Assembly: GCA_016839785.1 (NCBI GenBank)
Contig: JAEOTQ010000004.1
Location: 1-41,439 of the forward strand
Origin: Candidatus Hodarchaeota archaeon
GTDB taxonomy: Archaea; Asgardarchaeota; Heimdallarchaeia; Hodarchaeales; Hodarchaeaceae
Length of the DNA stretch: 41,439 nucleotides
Direction: 5' to 3'
The first letter of the stretch is position 1; each line of letters starts with the position of its first letter. This document shows positions 17,791 to 26,401 of this stretch, piece by piece. The notes under the pieces were generated by a model. That model was given only the letters and a program-made list of their open reading frames with translations, was not told the origin of the DNA and made no database searches. A program made the translations under genes and the position numbers.

Positions 17791-18611
17791 CAAAAAAGCT
17801 CAATATTTCATTACTGCAAATGGATATTCAAATTGGAAATAAGAAAGTCAATTTGGCTAAAATTGAATCTCTTATAGCAAAAAGCATTACTCCAGAATCT
17901 AAAGAACATTCCCACATTATTTGTCTTCCAGAACTTTGTACCACTGGTTTTGATTTAGTACAATATAAGGATCTTGCTGAAAAAATCCCTGAAGGAAGTT
18001 CAACACGAATATTTCAAAGGCTTGCCGAGAAATACTCAGTTCATATCATTGCAAGTATCATTGAGGAATTTAAAGGATCTTACTATAACTGTGCAATTAT
18101 TCTAGATTCTTCTGGGAAAATACTTACAAAATATCGGAAAATTCACCTGTTTCCATTGAAACCAATGGAAGAAGCTGATTTCTTTGAAAGTGGTGCAAAA
18201 ATTGGACCTTCTAATCCACAAACAGTTGTTAATATAGATGGGATAAATGTGGGAGTTCTCATTTGTTTTGATATCAGATATCCAGAGATAAGTCGCCGTT
18301 TGACACTGGAGGGTGTCGAATGTCTTGTTTATCTAGCCGAATTTCCTCGACCCAGGGATGACGTTTGGCGTGTATTGCTCAAAGCCAGGGCTATAGAAAA
18401 CCAGATTTTTGTTGCAGGAGTTAATCGGATCGGTGGAAATGAAGAAGCCTCATTTTTTGGGAATTCAATGATAATTGACCCATTTGGTAATGCTTTGACC
18501 CAAGGTACAGAACAAGAAGAAATTTTATTTGCTACTCTTGACCCTACCCGTCTTTCTGAAGCCAAATCCTTTATCCCAACACTCGATCTTCGACAATCAG
18601 ATCAGTATTAG
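17787..18611 (+). CDS. Nitrilase-superfamily amidohydrolase (omega-amidase-like)
   Basis: Carbon-nitrogen hydrolase with 274 residues. The Glu-Lys-Cys triad is in LPELCTTGF, KYRKIHLF and GVLICFDIRYPE. The ICFDIRYPE form and EFPRPRDDVWRVLLKARAIENQ segment resemble omega-amidases such as Nit2 (alpha-ketoglutaramate or succinamate hydrolysis) rather than the NAD-synthetase glutaminase elsewhere in this window. Substrate assignment is tentative. It follows the CPBP protease with an ATGA overlap and converges on the beta-CASP gene 11 bases on. Confidence 0.85.
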   Translation: MTKKLNISLLQMDIQIGNKKVNLAKIESLIAKSITPESKEHSHIICLPELCTTGFDLVQYKDLAEKIPEGSSTRIFQRLAEKYSVHIIASIIEEFKGSYYNCAIILDSSGKILTKYRKIHLFPLKPMEEADFFESGAKIGPSNPQTVVNIDGINVGVLICFDIRYPEISRRLTLEGVECLVYLAEFPRPRDDVWRVLLKARAIENQIFVAGVNRIGGNEEASFFGNSMIIDPFGNALTQGTEQEEILFATLDPTRLSEAKSFIPTLDLRQSDQY

Positions 18612-18622
18612 AATAAGAAGTT

Positions 18623-20800
18623 TCAGATTGTCATTTTTGACCCAAAGTGTGGAATTTCCATTTCCCCTAAATTAAATTGACCACGCTTGTTCTCTTTGTC
18701 AAGTGTAAATGGGTCTTTTGTAAGTTCACCTAGATGGACAAGGGCCTTCTTTCCTTTCACATCAGAAAGAAACTTCGATAATGTTGTACTACTCGAGTGA
18801 GCACTAAATCGTGTATACACGATATTCTGTTTGTAACTTGGTTCTAATCCATGAAGTAACCGATATGCCAGTGTATTCTTTGCGAGATATCCGCAGAGAA
18901 TAATCGAAGTTTCGGGATCGGTCTTTGTTTCTTCAACGAGCTGACGAGCATAACCACCATTTAACATACCCCCTCCAGCGATCACTACCTCATTATCAAA
19001 CGATTGTGCAAGTCGATCACTCAAATGTGCCTTTGTTTTTATCCCAGAAATTCGTGCCACTTTTGAAGCCATTCCTAGTAGTGAAACTTTATGATTTCTT
19101 GTAATTCCTCCATTTTCTAGCTTTAATAGTATTTCTTGAGCTCTACCAACGCTAAAAGCAGGAATTATCACTCTCTTTGATTCTCTTATTGTTTGGAATA
19201 AAAGTTTATCTCTTACTTTGGGATCAACAGCCTTTTGCCCGTAATAAGTGCTATCAACAATAGAAAGATTAGAATCTTTTGGGATTTTAGGGACCTTATC
19301 TCGAAATAGGGCACATGGATCAAAATTTACATCGCCAGTAAATAGAACCTTTTTTGCATTACTTTCAATTTGGTAAGCATACGATCCTTGAATGTGATGT
19401 GCACTAAAAGGTTTAATCGTGATATCTGGTGTAATTTGATATTCTTCACCTGATTTAATTGGAATGAATTTTTCTAACATTTGATAAAGATAGGCTTCCT
19501 GGGATAAGACTTTGAATCGGAAATCAGAGAGATTGACTTGTTTTGAAAAATTCTGCTGCATAAGCTTTTGACTATCGGATAACAAAAAACTGGCCAATTG
19601 TTTTGTCATTGAGCTTCCAAAGACATGCCCTGAATAACCTTGACTAAATAAATAGGGAACGGCCCCTGAATGATCTAAATGCGCATGAGTGAGAAAAATT
19701 GCATCAATGTTGGGTAAAGCTTGATTCCAATAAGGAAATTGGTAATTTGCGACTGATAATCCATAGTCTATTAAGATAGACGACTTAGATGTCGAGATCA
19801 ATATTCCCATAGTCCCAATTTGTGCCCCTCCTAGGAATGTAACTTCCAGTAATTTTTCTTTAGTTGGAATTGGATACGCTAGTTTTTCAAGATATTCTGG
19901 AAGAATTTCTGGGGGAATTGATGTGGGTAGATCTGAAGTATGAACGGTACTAGCTTTTAACTTCTTGATGAATGGTTTAATAAATGCACCATAACTAAGA
20001 GGTATCGAAGCTATATGTTTTTCCTTTCGTTGGGCTAGTAGATCTTTTAAAAAATCTTCAACTGATTCGTAACTGGGAGGACTCCATTTATCAGCCAATT
20101 GAGCTAATGCTTGCTCAGTTATCTTATTTAAAGTTGAATGATCAATCCATTGTTTCAAAGTGGGTATAATCAAATCATAATCTAGTCTCTCGACCATTTC
20201 TGGTATATATTCTGGATAATTTTGACAGGTGCTCACAGGTAATTCTTCTATGGCTTTTAGGGTCTCCTTTTGTTTCGGAAATGCAGAAATAAGATTTTGG
20301 ATAAGTTCGTCAAAACCTAGAGGAGGGATTCCAAGGAATCGAATTGTGGAAGTGAATTTTTCAATCGGTTTTACATCAGAAGAGGCAAAATAACCTAAAA
20401 GCTCAACCATAAATTCATTAATCTTTGTAACAGTTAGCTTAGGTTCTGGACTATGTGTATAAAGGAACCTAATGACGCTTCTAACGTCCTCTATATCGAG
20501 ATAGTCGAGAAATACACCACTCAAAATAAATTTCAAAACTTGATCCTGTTGTTCTAATAGCTGATCAGTGTTTGCATAATCACTATTGAAGATACTTTTA
20601 ATGGAGTTCCAGAGTAAATTTTCGTCCTCAAAAAAATCATGATTAACACAGTTGGTCCGAGAAATTAACCAAAATAGTTGATATTTTTCTTTAGGAGTGA
20701 GAGCTAAAATTGTACTCTGAGTTTTTTCTTCCATAGAGAGGTCCACACATTCATTTAGGGATATACTTAATTCTTTAATCAGTGGAGATGGTGTATTCAT
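18623..20800 (-). CDS. Beta-CASP metallo-beta-lactamase nuclease with long N-terminal extension
   Basis: RNA-processing type metallo-beta-lactamase. The start at 20800 (MNTPSPL) has GAGGA just upstream. The lactamase part begins near residue 318. HAHLDH (372-377), FSAHHIQGS and FTGDVNFD give the zinc ligands. VDSTYYG, the VIIPAFSVGRAQEIL helix and RFSAHSSSTTL fit the beta-CASP and C-terminal motifs. The 315 residues before it are helical and match no domain I know; the archaeal CPSF/FttA enzymes carry KH domains there, which are not visible here. It starts 34 bases after the RecA-like ATPase gene ends, in the same unit. Substrate (RNA or DNA) is unknown. Confidence 0.85.
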   Translation of the reverse strand: MNTPSPLIKELSISLNECVDLSMEEKTQSTILALTPKEKYQLFWLISRTNCVNHDFFEDENLLWNSIKSIFNSDYANTDQLLEQQDQVLKFILSGVFLDYLDIEDVRSVIRFLYTHSPEPKLTVTKINEFMVELLGYFASSDVKPIEKFTSTIRFLGIPPLGFDELIQNLISAFPKQKETLKAIEELPVSTCQNYPEYIPEMVERLDYDLIIPTLKQWIDHSTLNKITEQALAQLADKWSPPSYESVEDFLKDLLAQRKEKHIASIPLSYGAFIKPFIKKLKASTVHTSDLPTSIPPEILPEYLEKLAYPIPTKEKLLEVTFLGGAQIGTMGILISTSKSSILIDYGLSVANYQFPYWNQALPNIDAIFLTHAHLDHSGAVPYLFSQGYSGHVFGSSMTKQLASFLLSDSQKLMQQNFSKQVNLSDFRFKVLSQEAYLYQMLEKFIPIKSGEEYQITPDITIKPFSAHHIQGSYAYQIESNAKKVLFTGDVNFDPCALFRDKVPKIPKDSNLSIVDSTYYGQKAVDPKVRDKLLFQTIRESKRVIIPAFSVGRAQEILLKLENGGITRNHKVSLLGMASKVARISGIKTKAHLSDRLAQSFDNEVVIAGGGMLNGGYARQLVEETKTDPETSIILCGYLAKNTLAYRLLHGLEPSYKQNIVYTRFSAHSSSTTLSKFLSDVKGKKALVHLGELTKDPFTLDKENKRGQFNLGEMEIPHFGSKMTI

Positions 20801-20834
20801 ATTCCTCAACTGCGTTAACGCTAATAATTTGATC

Positions 20835-22247
20835 TTAAAGCACTGGAGTAATAGTATAGTCGATATAACCTCGTACAAGTACTGATTCTATCGCATAATA
20901 TTCAGTGGCCGGAATTATACCTTCCAAAACTAACGCGCGATTGATTAAATCGATTTTCCAATGGGATGTCGCCGCTGTTGTCCCACCACGATACTCTTGA
21001 TTCTCTTTCAACCAACCAACTACAACGTCACCCTCTAACCTTGCTTTAGAAACGAGAATGGCAATAAATTCATTTAATGCTGGAATCCCGTACATATTTT
21101 CGAGAACATCAAGTCCTATATTGATGAGAATAGTCTGATTGTTTTCTTTTCGAAAATTTTCTTTAATATTTTCAATTAGCTTTAGTAATTCTTCAATGGT
21201 CTTTGGTAATGTGATTCTATGAGATTCTTCACCTGGGACAAATCGTTCAAAATATCTTGCCTGATTGACCCAATTTTTATTACCTGTGAAGACATCATAA
21301 TATGGTTTCTTCGTATCGAATGTGATTCCTTCTCGCAATATACTAATAATCGCACGTTTGTTATTTAGGTGATTTGTAATGAGGGGAAAAAGTATGATAT
21401 CTAAACCATCACCAACAATTGTAGAAACTTCAAAAAAATTGTAAGACCCTTTCTGAAATCCTCCTCCCAAGAGGGTGTCAAAATCAGCAGAACCCGATGA
21501 AATATGCTGTTCATCTGAATCTGGAATTGTCTTAGATTTCAATAATATTGCAGGGAAACGGTATTTGAAGGGGGGAAAGGTTTTCATTCGTCCTGTAGAT
21601 AAGGTAGTGAGATAAGTTTCATTGGAAATCTCAATTCCTCTCATTTTAGGGAAGCTCAGTTCACGAATTCGCCGTGAAATTCCATATGAAGAAGTGATAC
21701 TTCTTTTACTCAAAACTGCATGGCCATCGACCATCCAATCGAGTGTAGAATCTTTAATTCCCTCTTCAACAAATATTATCTTGTCGTTTTTTCCCTGAAC
21801 TCTTTGGACAATTGCTGACTCCCAATGATGAATTTGGGTTTCAGATAAATTTCCAACAACTGCATTCCAGCTATCGATAACGAAAATCCGATTGGAAAGA
21901 TCAGTACCTAAGTTGAATAGTTGTTGCACGAACTCTGGGATGGTCTCAAAATTCATTTTCTGAACCATTTTATTTTCGGAAACCTTTCCTGATCGTGTAG
22001 CATCAATGAAAAATGGATATTTACGATCCTTGGGAATTAAATCATTCAACCATAAAGAATCTTCAATAATCGCTTCTGGATCGATACGTGTACTTATAAA
22101 AAAGGAGTTAGGGGATCTAGCGACTAGTTCAAGGGCCAAACTTGACTTACCTGTTCCAGGAAGTCCTTTGATTAATAATGAATAACTCTTATCTGTAATT
22201 GTAAAACTTGAAAATTCTTCTGGTAGTAAAATTTTGAATGTGCCCAT
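20835..22247 (-). CDS. Dual RecA-fold ATPase, GvpD/KaiC-like
   Basis: It has 470 residues. The N-terminal half has SLLIKGLPGTGKSSLALEL (Walker A) and RIFVIDSWNAVVG (Walker B-like), as in archaeal GvpD-type RecA ATPases. The second half begins SGSADFDTLLGGGFQKGSYNFFEV, the KaiC entry motif (normally TGxxxLDxLLGGGIxxGS). No Walker A follows (STIVGDGLD in its place), so this half is probably inactive and structural. It lies between a small unknown gene and the beta-CASP gene. That arrangement suggests an ATP-driven switch or loader for the nuclease, which is inference. Confidence 0.82.
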   Translation of the reverse strand: MGTFKILLPEEFSSFTITDKSYSLLIKGLPGTGKSSLALELVARSPNSFFISTRIDPEAIIEDSLWLNDLIPKDRKYPFFIDATRSGKVSENKMVQKMNFETIPEFVQQLFNLGTDLSNRIFVIDSWNAVVGNLSETQIHHWESAIVQRVQGKNDKIIFVEEGIKDSTLDWMVDGHAVLSKRSITSSYGISRRIRELSFPKMRGIEISNETYLTTLSTGRMKTFPPFKYRFPAILLKSKTIPDSDEQHISSGSADFDTLLGGGFQKGSYNFFEVSTIVGDGLDIILFPLITNHLNNKRAIISILREGITFDTKKPYYDVFTGNKNWVNQARYFERFVPGEESHRITLPKTIEELLKLIENIKENFRKENNQTILINIGLDVLENMYGIPALNEFIAILVSKARLEGDVVVGWLKENQEYRGGTTAATSHWKIDLINRALVLEGIIPATEYYAIESVLVRGYIDYTITPVL

Positions 22248-22308
22248 CTTACGACTCTCAAATTTCAGTTACAATTTGACCAGCTGGGTTACTTGATTGT
22301 TACAAGAA

Positions 22309-22620
22309 TTATTCGTTTAAAAACACTTGGAGCTGATCAAAATCATGAAAGAGCTTAATTTTTTTAGACAAAGTTGGTTCCATGAGATTATTAATTGGAT
22401 CTAATAATAATATCTGGTTTTTAGACACGCGAGATAACTCTCTTTCTGCTGCTAATAAACCAGTTAGGGTTTTACTGACACCCAGTGTGTAATTTTTTTT
22501 GCGAAACCTCTTCTTTGAGCGTAGTTCAATTGATACGTATTTCTGATGTGAGGAAATAGCCTCCAGTTCAAAACCACAGAAAGTAACCGTCGATCGAATT
22601 TGGTCAATAATTTGCTTCAT
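22309..22620 (-). CDS. Small unknown protein upstream of the RecA-like ATPase
   Basis: I do not recognise this 103-residue protein. It has no membrane segment or cysteine motif. A beta-rich, basic middle (YVSIELRSKKRFRKKNYTLG) is followed by KTLTGLLAAERELSRVSKNQILLLDP, which looks like a helix and a strand of an alpha/beta fold. It lies 61 bases before the GvpD/KaiC-like gene in the same direction and is probably the first gene of that unit. Confidence 0.6.
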   Translation of the reverse strand: MKQIIDQIRSTVTFCGFELEAISSHQKYVSIELRSKKRFRKKNYTLGVSKTLTGLLAAERELSRVSKNQILLLDPINNLMEPTLSKKIKLFHDFDQLQVFLNE

Positions 22621-22756
22621 GACAATGCCTCATTACAGCTGATTTATGCTGGAATTATGAGTTATTTATGTTGAGTTTATGTATCATCTTTTAAAAAGGT
22701 TCTAGATTATTAAAATAACTAAATTAAAGTCAATTTTATTCACATGAGATCATCAA

Positions 22757-22990
22757 CTAGTTCGTTGCTGGTGCTAGCCTCATTCGTATTGGATGTAACC
22801 CGACATCCTCTATCCTGTCAGCGTCAATAGCGTTCAGGAATGCTTTTTTTAAGATATTATAGGCCCCATTCACGTCAGCATTAATAATAGTGCCTTTTTT
22901 AGATTTAAACAATCCTCTACTAATTCTTTTCCCAACCTATTTGTCATGGTTTACTTTTATCCACCAAAGAATGAAACATCTCAAGTTTGA
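22757..22990 (-). pseudogene. tnpB: Decayed TnpB (IS200/IS605 OrfB) C-terminal fragment
   Basis: An open stretch of 59 codons (22936 down to the stop at 22757-22759) encodes GKRISRGLFKSKKGTIINAD, then VNGAYNILKKAF and a tail ending IEDVGLHPIRMRLAPATN. The INADVNGAYNILKKA segment is the last RuvC motif of TnpB, with its catalytic aspartate. An in-frame TAG lies just upstream. In another frame, bases 22961-22990 give QT-stop-DVSFFGG, like the TSKxSFxD segment that should precede it, so the copy is frameshifted and has stops. The rest of the gene and the element's ends are not recognisable. The remaining bases of the 502-base gap (22621-22756 and 22991-23122) show nothing I can assign. Confidence 0.85.
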
Positions 22991-23122
22991 ACGCGCCCTT
23001 TTATTATTACTGTTGTATTCCTAGATTTTTTCAATCCTTACTCGCATATGCCTCCCTGTTTTTCACTCTATCGACAAATATTTGGTGTCGATGTGATTTC
23101 TAGGGTTTTGTTTTACGCCGTT

Positions 23123-24184
23123 CTAGTTTGAATAAACTCGAAGGAGTTCTTCCTTGGTCAATATCCCATGAGGAGTTATATAGCCACTCAATAATTCAGC
23201 GGGTGTAACATCGAAAGCAGGATTATAACAACGAGTATTATCTTGATAAACTGAAATACATGTCTGTTTGTTCATCGTTTTAGAAAATCCTCTTACTTCG
23301 TAGATCTCCTGAGGGTTTCTCTCCTCAATCACGATTTCAGCACCCGTAGGAGTATTTAAATCGAATGTAGTGTCTGGAAAAGCAGAATAAAATGGAATAG
23401 AATAATGATTAGCAATTACTGCCAGATTATGAGTTCCCACTTTGTTTGCGATGTCCCCATTTCTAACTACACGATCTGCTCCCAATATAACAAGGTCTAC
23501 TTTTCCTGACGACATCAGATGACCACTCGCTGAATCACAGATAACTGTATGATCTACTCCATATTGGCTTAATTCCCATGAAGTGAGTCTCCCCTGCATA
23601 CGAGGTCGTGTTTCATCAACATAAACATGGAAACGAATGCCCTCCTCCCAAGAAGTCACTAATGGTGCAAGAGCTGATCCATGATCGACTAATGCTAATG
23701 CACCTGTATGACAATGAGTAAGAATATTCATATTTTCTCTGATTAAACTTTTTCCTACTTCTCCTATTTCTTTCCCTTGCATAGCAATATTCTGGGCAAA
23801 TTTCTGGGCATATACAATAGCTTCTTCTGGTGAAACAGACCAAATGTCTTTTACAAAATCTAAACCATTTTTTAAATCGACCGCTGTTGGTCGTGAAGAT
23901 AATAAGTCATTGTAAGCCACTTGAACTTTTTCTAAATAATCAGGTTTTCCCCAAAATTCATTTATAGCTTGTGCTAATCCATAAGCGGCCGTGGCACCTA
24001 TAGAGGGAGCTCCACGGATTTTCATTGACATTATCGCCTCCACAACCTCACGATATGTCGAACAGGAATGAATTGATATTAGAAAAGGCAATTTTGTTTG
24101 ATCAATGAGCTGAACCATTTTTTGCTCGGAATTCCACCAGACTGCAGGTAAATCAGCTTCTTCTCCATTGATGTTTAATTTCAT
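23123..24184 (-). CDS. mtnA: Methylthioribose-1-phosphate isomerase (aIF2B family)
   Basis: Isomerises 5-methylthioribose-1-phosphate in methionine salvage. It has 353 residues, the normal length. KIRGAPSIGATAAYGLA near residue 55, NILTHCHTGALA (active-site Cys region), ETRPRMQGRLTSWEL, the aspartate in ILGADRVVRNGDIANKVGT and the C-terminal helical end are diagnostic. Archaea also use relatives for ribose-1,5-bisphosphate or 5-deoxyribose-1-phosphate isomerisation, so the exact substrate is slightly open. The start at 24184 has GGAG 9 bases upstream. It is divergent from the SPOUT gene, and the TnpB fragment lies beyond its 3' end. Confidence 0.92.
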   Translation of the reverse strand: MKLNINGEEADLPAVWWNSEQKMVQLIDQTKLPFLISIHSCSTYREVVEAIMSMKIRGAPSIGATAAYGLAQAINEFWGKPDYLEKVQVAYNDLLSSRPTAVDLKNGLDFVKDIWSVSPEEAIVYAQKFAQNIAMQGKEIGEVGKSLIRENMNILTHCHTGALALVDHGSALAPLVTSWEEGIRFHVYVDETRPRMQGRLTSWELSQYGVDHTVICDSASGHLMSSGKVDLVILGADRVVRNGDIANKVGTHNLAVIANHYSIPFYSAFPDTTFDLNTPTGAEIVIEERNPQEIYEVRGFSKTMNKQTCISVYQDNTRCYNPAFDVTPAELLSGYITPHGILTKEELLRVYSN

Positions 24185-24286
24185 GATGAATTATCTCCAA
24201 AGTGTTAAATTTGTATAGTGGCATCAGTAAGGAAGATTTAATTTTTCCTATCATAAATTCTCCTCAGTAATTGTAATTATATAGGA

Positions 24287-25309
24287 ATGATTTTGGTCGA
24301 TTCTTTGATGATTTATCTCCTTGTTAAACTCGCAAGATTTGTTACACATAAGGAACAAGAATCCATTGCGAGAGATTTAACCCATTCTTTAAGTAAATAT
24401 TCTAAATCCGTTAATATTGTAAGTGATACTTGGGGAAGTCGAAATCGATTACTGATCCACTTACCTAATGAAACAAAACTCTCATCAGAAATTCGTAAAA
24501 ATATCTTACGGAATCCAGGAGTTAATAACCTGGTAATCTTTTATCAAAACAATTTTGAATTTGAAACAAATTCACTAACTCAACTAATAACATATTTAGA
24601 GGAGTTTATTGGAAAAGCTACTGATAATAATACCGTAACTGCTTATTATCAAGCTTTCGGACGTGTTCCATTTCATAGAAAAGCTATTCTTGACAGATTA
24701 AAGAAAAAAGGTATAATTCAAAGCTCAAACTCGAATTTTCACCTATATTTGGAAGTTAAAAAGAGTAGTCAAACAAAGGACGGAAAAACGCCCATTAAAG
24801 CTCGTCTAGGGGAAAAATTAATTCCAATCTCTTCTCCTAAGAGAACTGACTTACCTCCTACACTCATACTATACTCTCCCTATACAATTCAAGAAGTCGC
24901 TGATTTTTTCCGTTTGGCTTTAACGTTTAAAACAAAAATCTTGTTAACTGATGAAAATAATATCGTAACAAAGGTGGTTGAGCAGGTGGAGAATACTTTC
25001 TTCAAAGGTATCACGAAGATTGAATATGAGATCGTTCCATCTCTCAATAAGATCCTGCAAGAACATGAAAATGATACCTTCTATGGATTCTCTCTTTGGG
25101 GTTCACTTCCAATAAATGAGCTACCAGGGATGATAAAATCAGGTGGGGCGAAAATGGAAAATCTCTTTTTTGTTTTTGGGAATGAAGAGAAGGGTCTTCC
25201 TTTAGATGTAAGAAAGGAGATTCAAATGGTGCGTATTGGAGACAAAGCCTCAGAACCCCTTCGTGCTTCTCAAGCTGCGGCATATGCACTTGGAATGCTC
25301 AATATATAG
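24287..25309 (+). CDS. SPOUT RNA methyltransferase with THUMP-like N-terminal region
   Basis: Probable tRNA or rRNA methyltransferase. The last ~90 residues have LFFVFGNEEKGLPLDVRKEI and RIGDKASEPLRASQAAAYALGML, the knotted SPOUT signature in which the G-N-E-x-K-G loop and the trailing helix bind S-adenosylmethionine. The first 110 residues (LVKLARFVTHKEQESIARDL, LLIHLPNET) have a pattern compatible with a THUMP RNA-binding domain, which is less certain. It has 340 residues from ATG 24287 with AGGA directly upstream; an internal ATG at 24308 is an alternative. The target base is not readable from sequence. Confidence 0.72.
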   Translation: MILVDSLMIYLLVKLARFVTHKEQESIARDLTHSLSKYSKSVNIVSDTWGSRNRLLIHLPNETKLSSEIRKNILRNPGVNNLVIFYQNNFEFETNSLTQLITYLEEFIGKATDNNTVTAYYQAFGRVPFHRKAILDRLKKKGIIQSSNSNFHLYLEVKKSSQTKDGKTPIKARLGEKLIPISSPKRTDLPPTLILYSPYTIQEVADFFRLALTFKTKILLTDENNIVTKVVEQVENTFFKGITKIEYEIVPSLNKILQEHENDTFYGFSLWGSLPINELPGMIKSGGAKMENLFFVFGNEEKGLPLDVRKEIQMVRIGDKASEPLRASQAAAYALGMLNI

Positions 25310-25335
25310 GCAAATACTTTTGTTCTCGACTAATC

Positions 25336-26388
25336 CTATTCTTCGAGAAGTTTAGAAACTGGCATTTCGTGGATAAAATGCTGACCTAGCTTTATCAATA
25401 CTTCCGCAATATGTTTTTCCCACATACCAGCCCGAATAATTAAATGACTTCCCAAGAAAAAATCAATTGGCAATCGAGAATATATCTGGGAAATATCATA
25501 TGTCTGTTTATATGCTGTTAGTATTAATGGAACCCAAGAACGGGTGATAGAAGAACTCAAAATTTTTGTATCTATACCGATGGAGATATTCTTTGCTACT
25601 TCTTCTTGTACTACATGACTAAGGATATACCCAATATCGTCCATTCTATCAAGCTTGGGTAACATTATTGAATCTATCCAAGCAATACTTGCAGGGGAAA
25701 CAAGAATATTGCTCATATGACTGTCACCATGGATGAATTCTACCCCTCCTTTAGACTGTTCTAAGACAGCAATCCAATAGTCAATATATCTTTCATCAAT
25801 GTAATTTTTAAGTAGTTTAAACAACGGATTATAAAGCTTAACGTTCGTTTGAAGCTGTTCTGATCCATGCAATCTTGCTAAGGCGTACCCTGCATATCCC
25901 CATCTATCATTTGGTTCCAGTGTATGTTGGAGTAAGGGATTAAAACCGCTTAAAAATTCTAAAAGCAAGGCTTTTACCTCTGGAATTACTTGAATTACTT
26001 GAGGAGAGAAAACATGATCAGGATATCGACGAATTCGCAACGGAAGTTCGTGATTTTCTTTCCACTTATCCCAATCTCGTTGACGAGTACTCAAATGGCG
26101 AGCTAGTCGCTCTGCGTTACTAACTTCGGCATCCAGATCATTTGCGAACTTAAGAACTATACCTCCATCTATTTCTCCTGCAAGTGAGGTTGATAATGCA
26201 GCCTCTATAACATACGTTTTTCCTCCAGCTCCAGTAAAGCATCGAATGTCCTTTAGCCGGGTATCAGATATTAGGCCCGTTACTACTCTTACATTCGCAG
26301 TAATTTTATCACTAGATTGAAGAATGATTGTCCTGACTCGATCATGAATTTTTTGCTGTTTATCTGTTGATTCTTCAAAATTACTCAT
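25336..26388 (-). CDS. Aminoglycoside phosphotransferase-like (APH-fold) kinase
   Basis: Small-molecule kinase fold. FIHGDSHMSNILV is the Brenner catalytic loop (HGDxxxxN) and IAWIDSIMLPKLDRMDDIGY provides the metal-binding aspartate in place of DFG. IDGGIVLKFAND is a likely ATP-lysine strand. It has 350 residues, with GAGGGG before the ATG at 26388. It begins 13 bases after the acyl-CoA synthetase alpha gene ends, so the two are co-transcribed. The substrate is unknown; an antibiotic role is not implied, and acyl-CoA dehydrogenase-type APH domains also exist. Confidence 0.8.
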   Translation of the reverse strand: MSNFEESTDKQQKIHDRVRTIILQSSDKITANVRVVTGLISDTRLKDIRCFTGAGGKTYVIEAALSTSLAGEIDGGIVLKFANDLDAEVSNAERLARHLSTRQRDWDKWKENHELPLRIRRYPDHVFSPQVIQVIPEVKALLLEFLSGFNPLLQHTLEPNDRWGYAGYALARLHGSEQLQTNVKLYNPLFKLLKNYIDERYIDYWIAVLEQSKGGVEFIHGDSHMSNILVSPASIAWIDSIMLPKLDRMDDIGYILSHVVQEEVAKNISIGIDTKILSSSITRSWVPLILTAYKQTYDISQIYSRLPIDFFLGSHLIIRAGMWEKHIAEVLIKLGQHFIHEMPVSKLLEE

Positions 26389-26401
26389 ATATTACCCCTC
26401 T

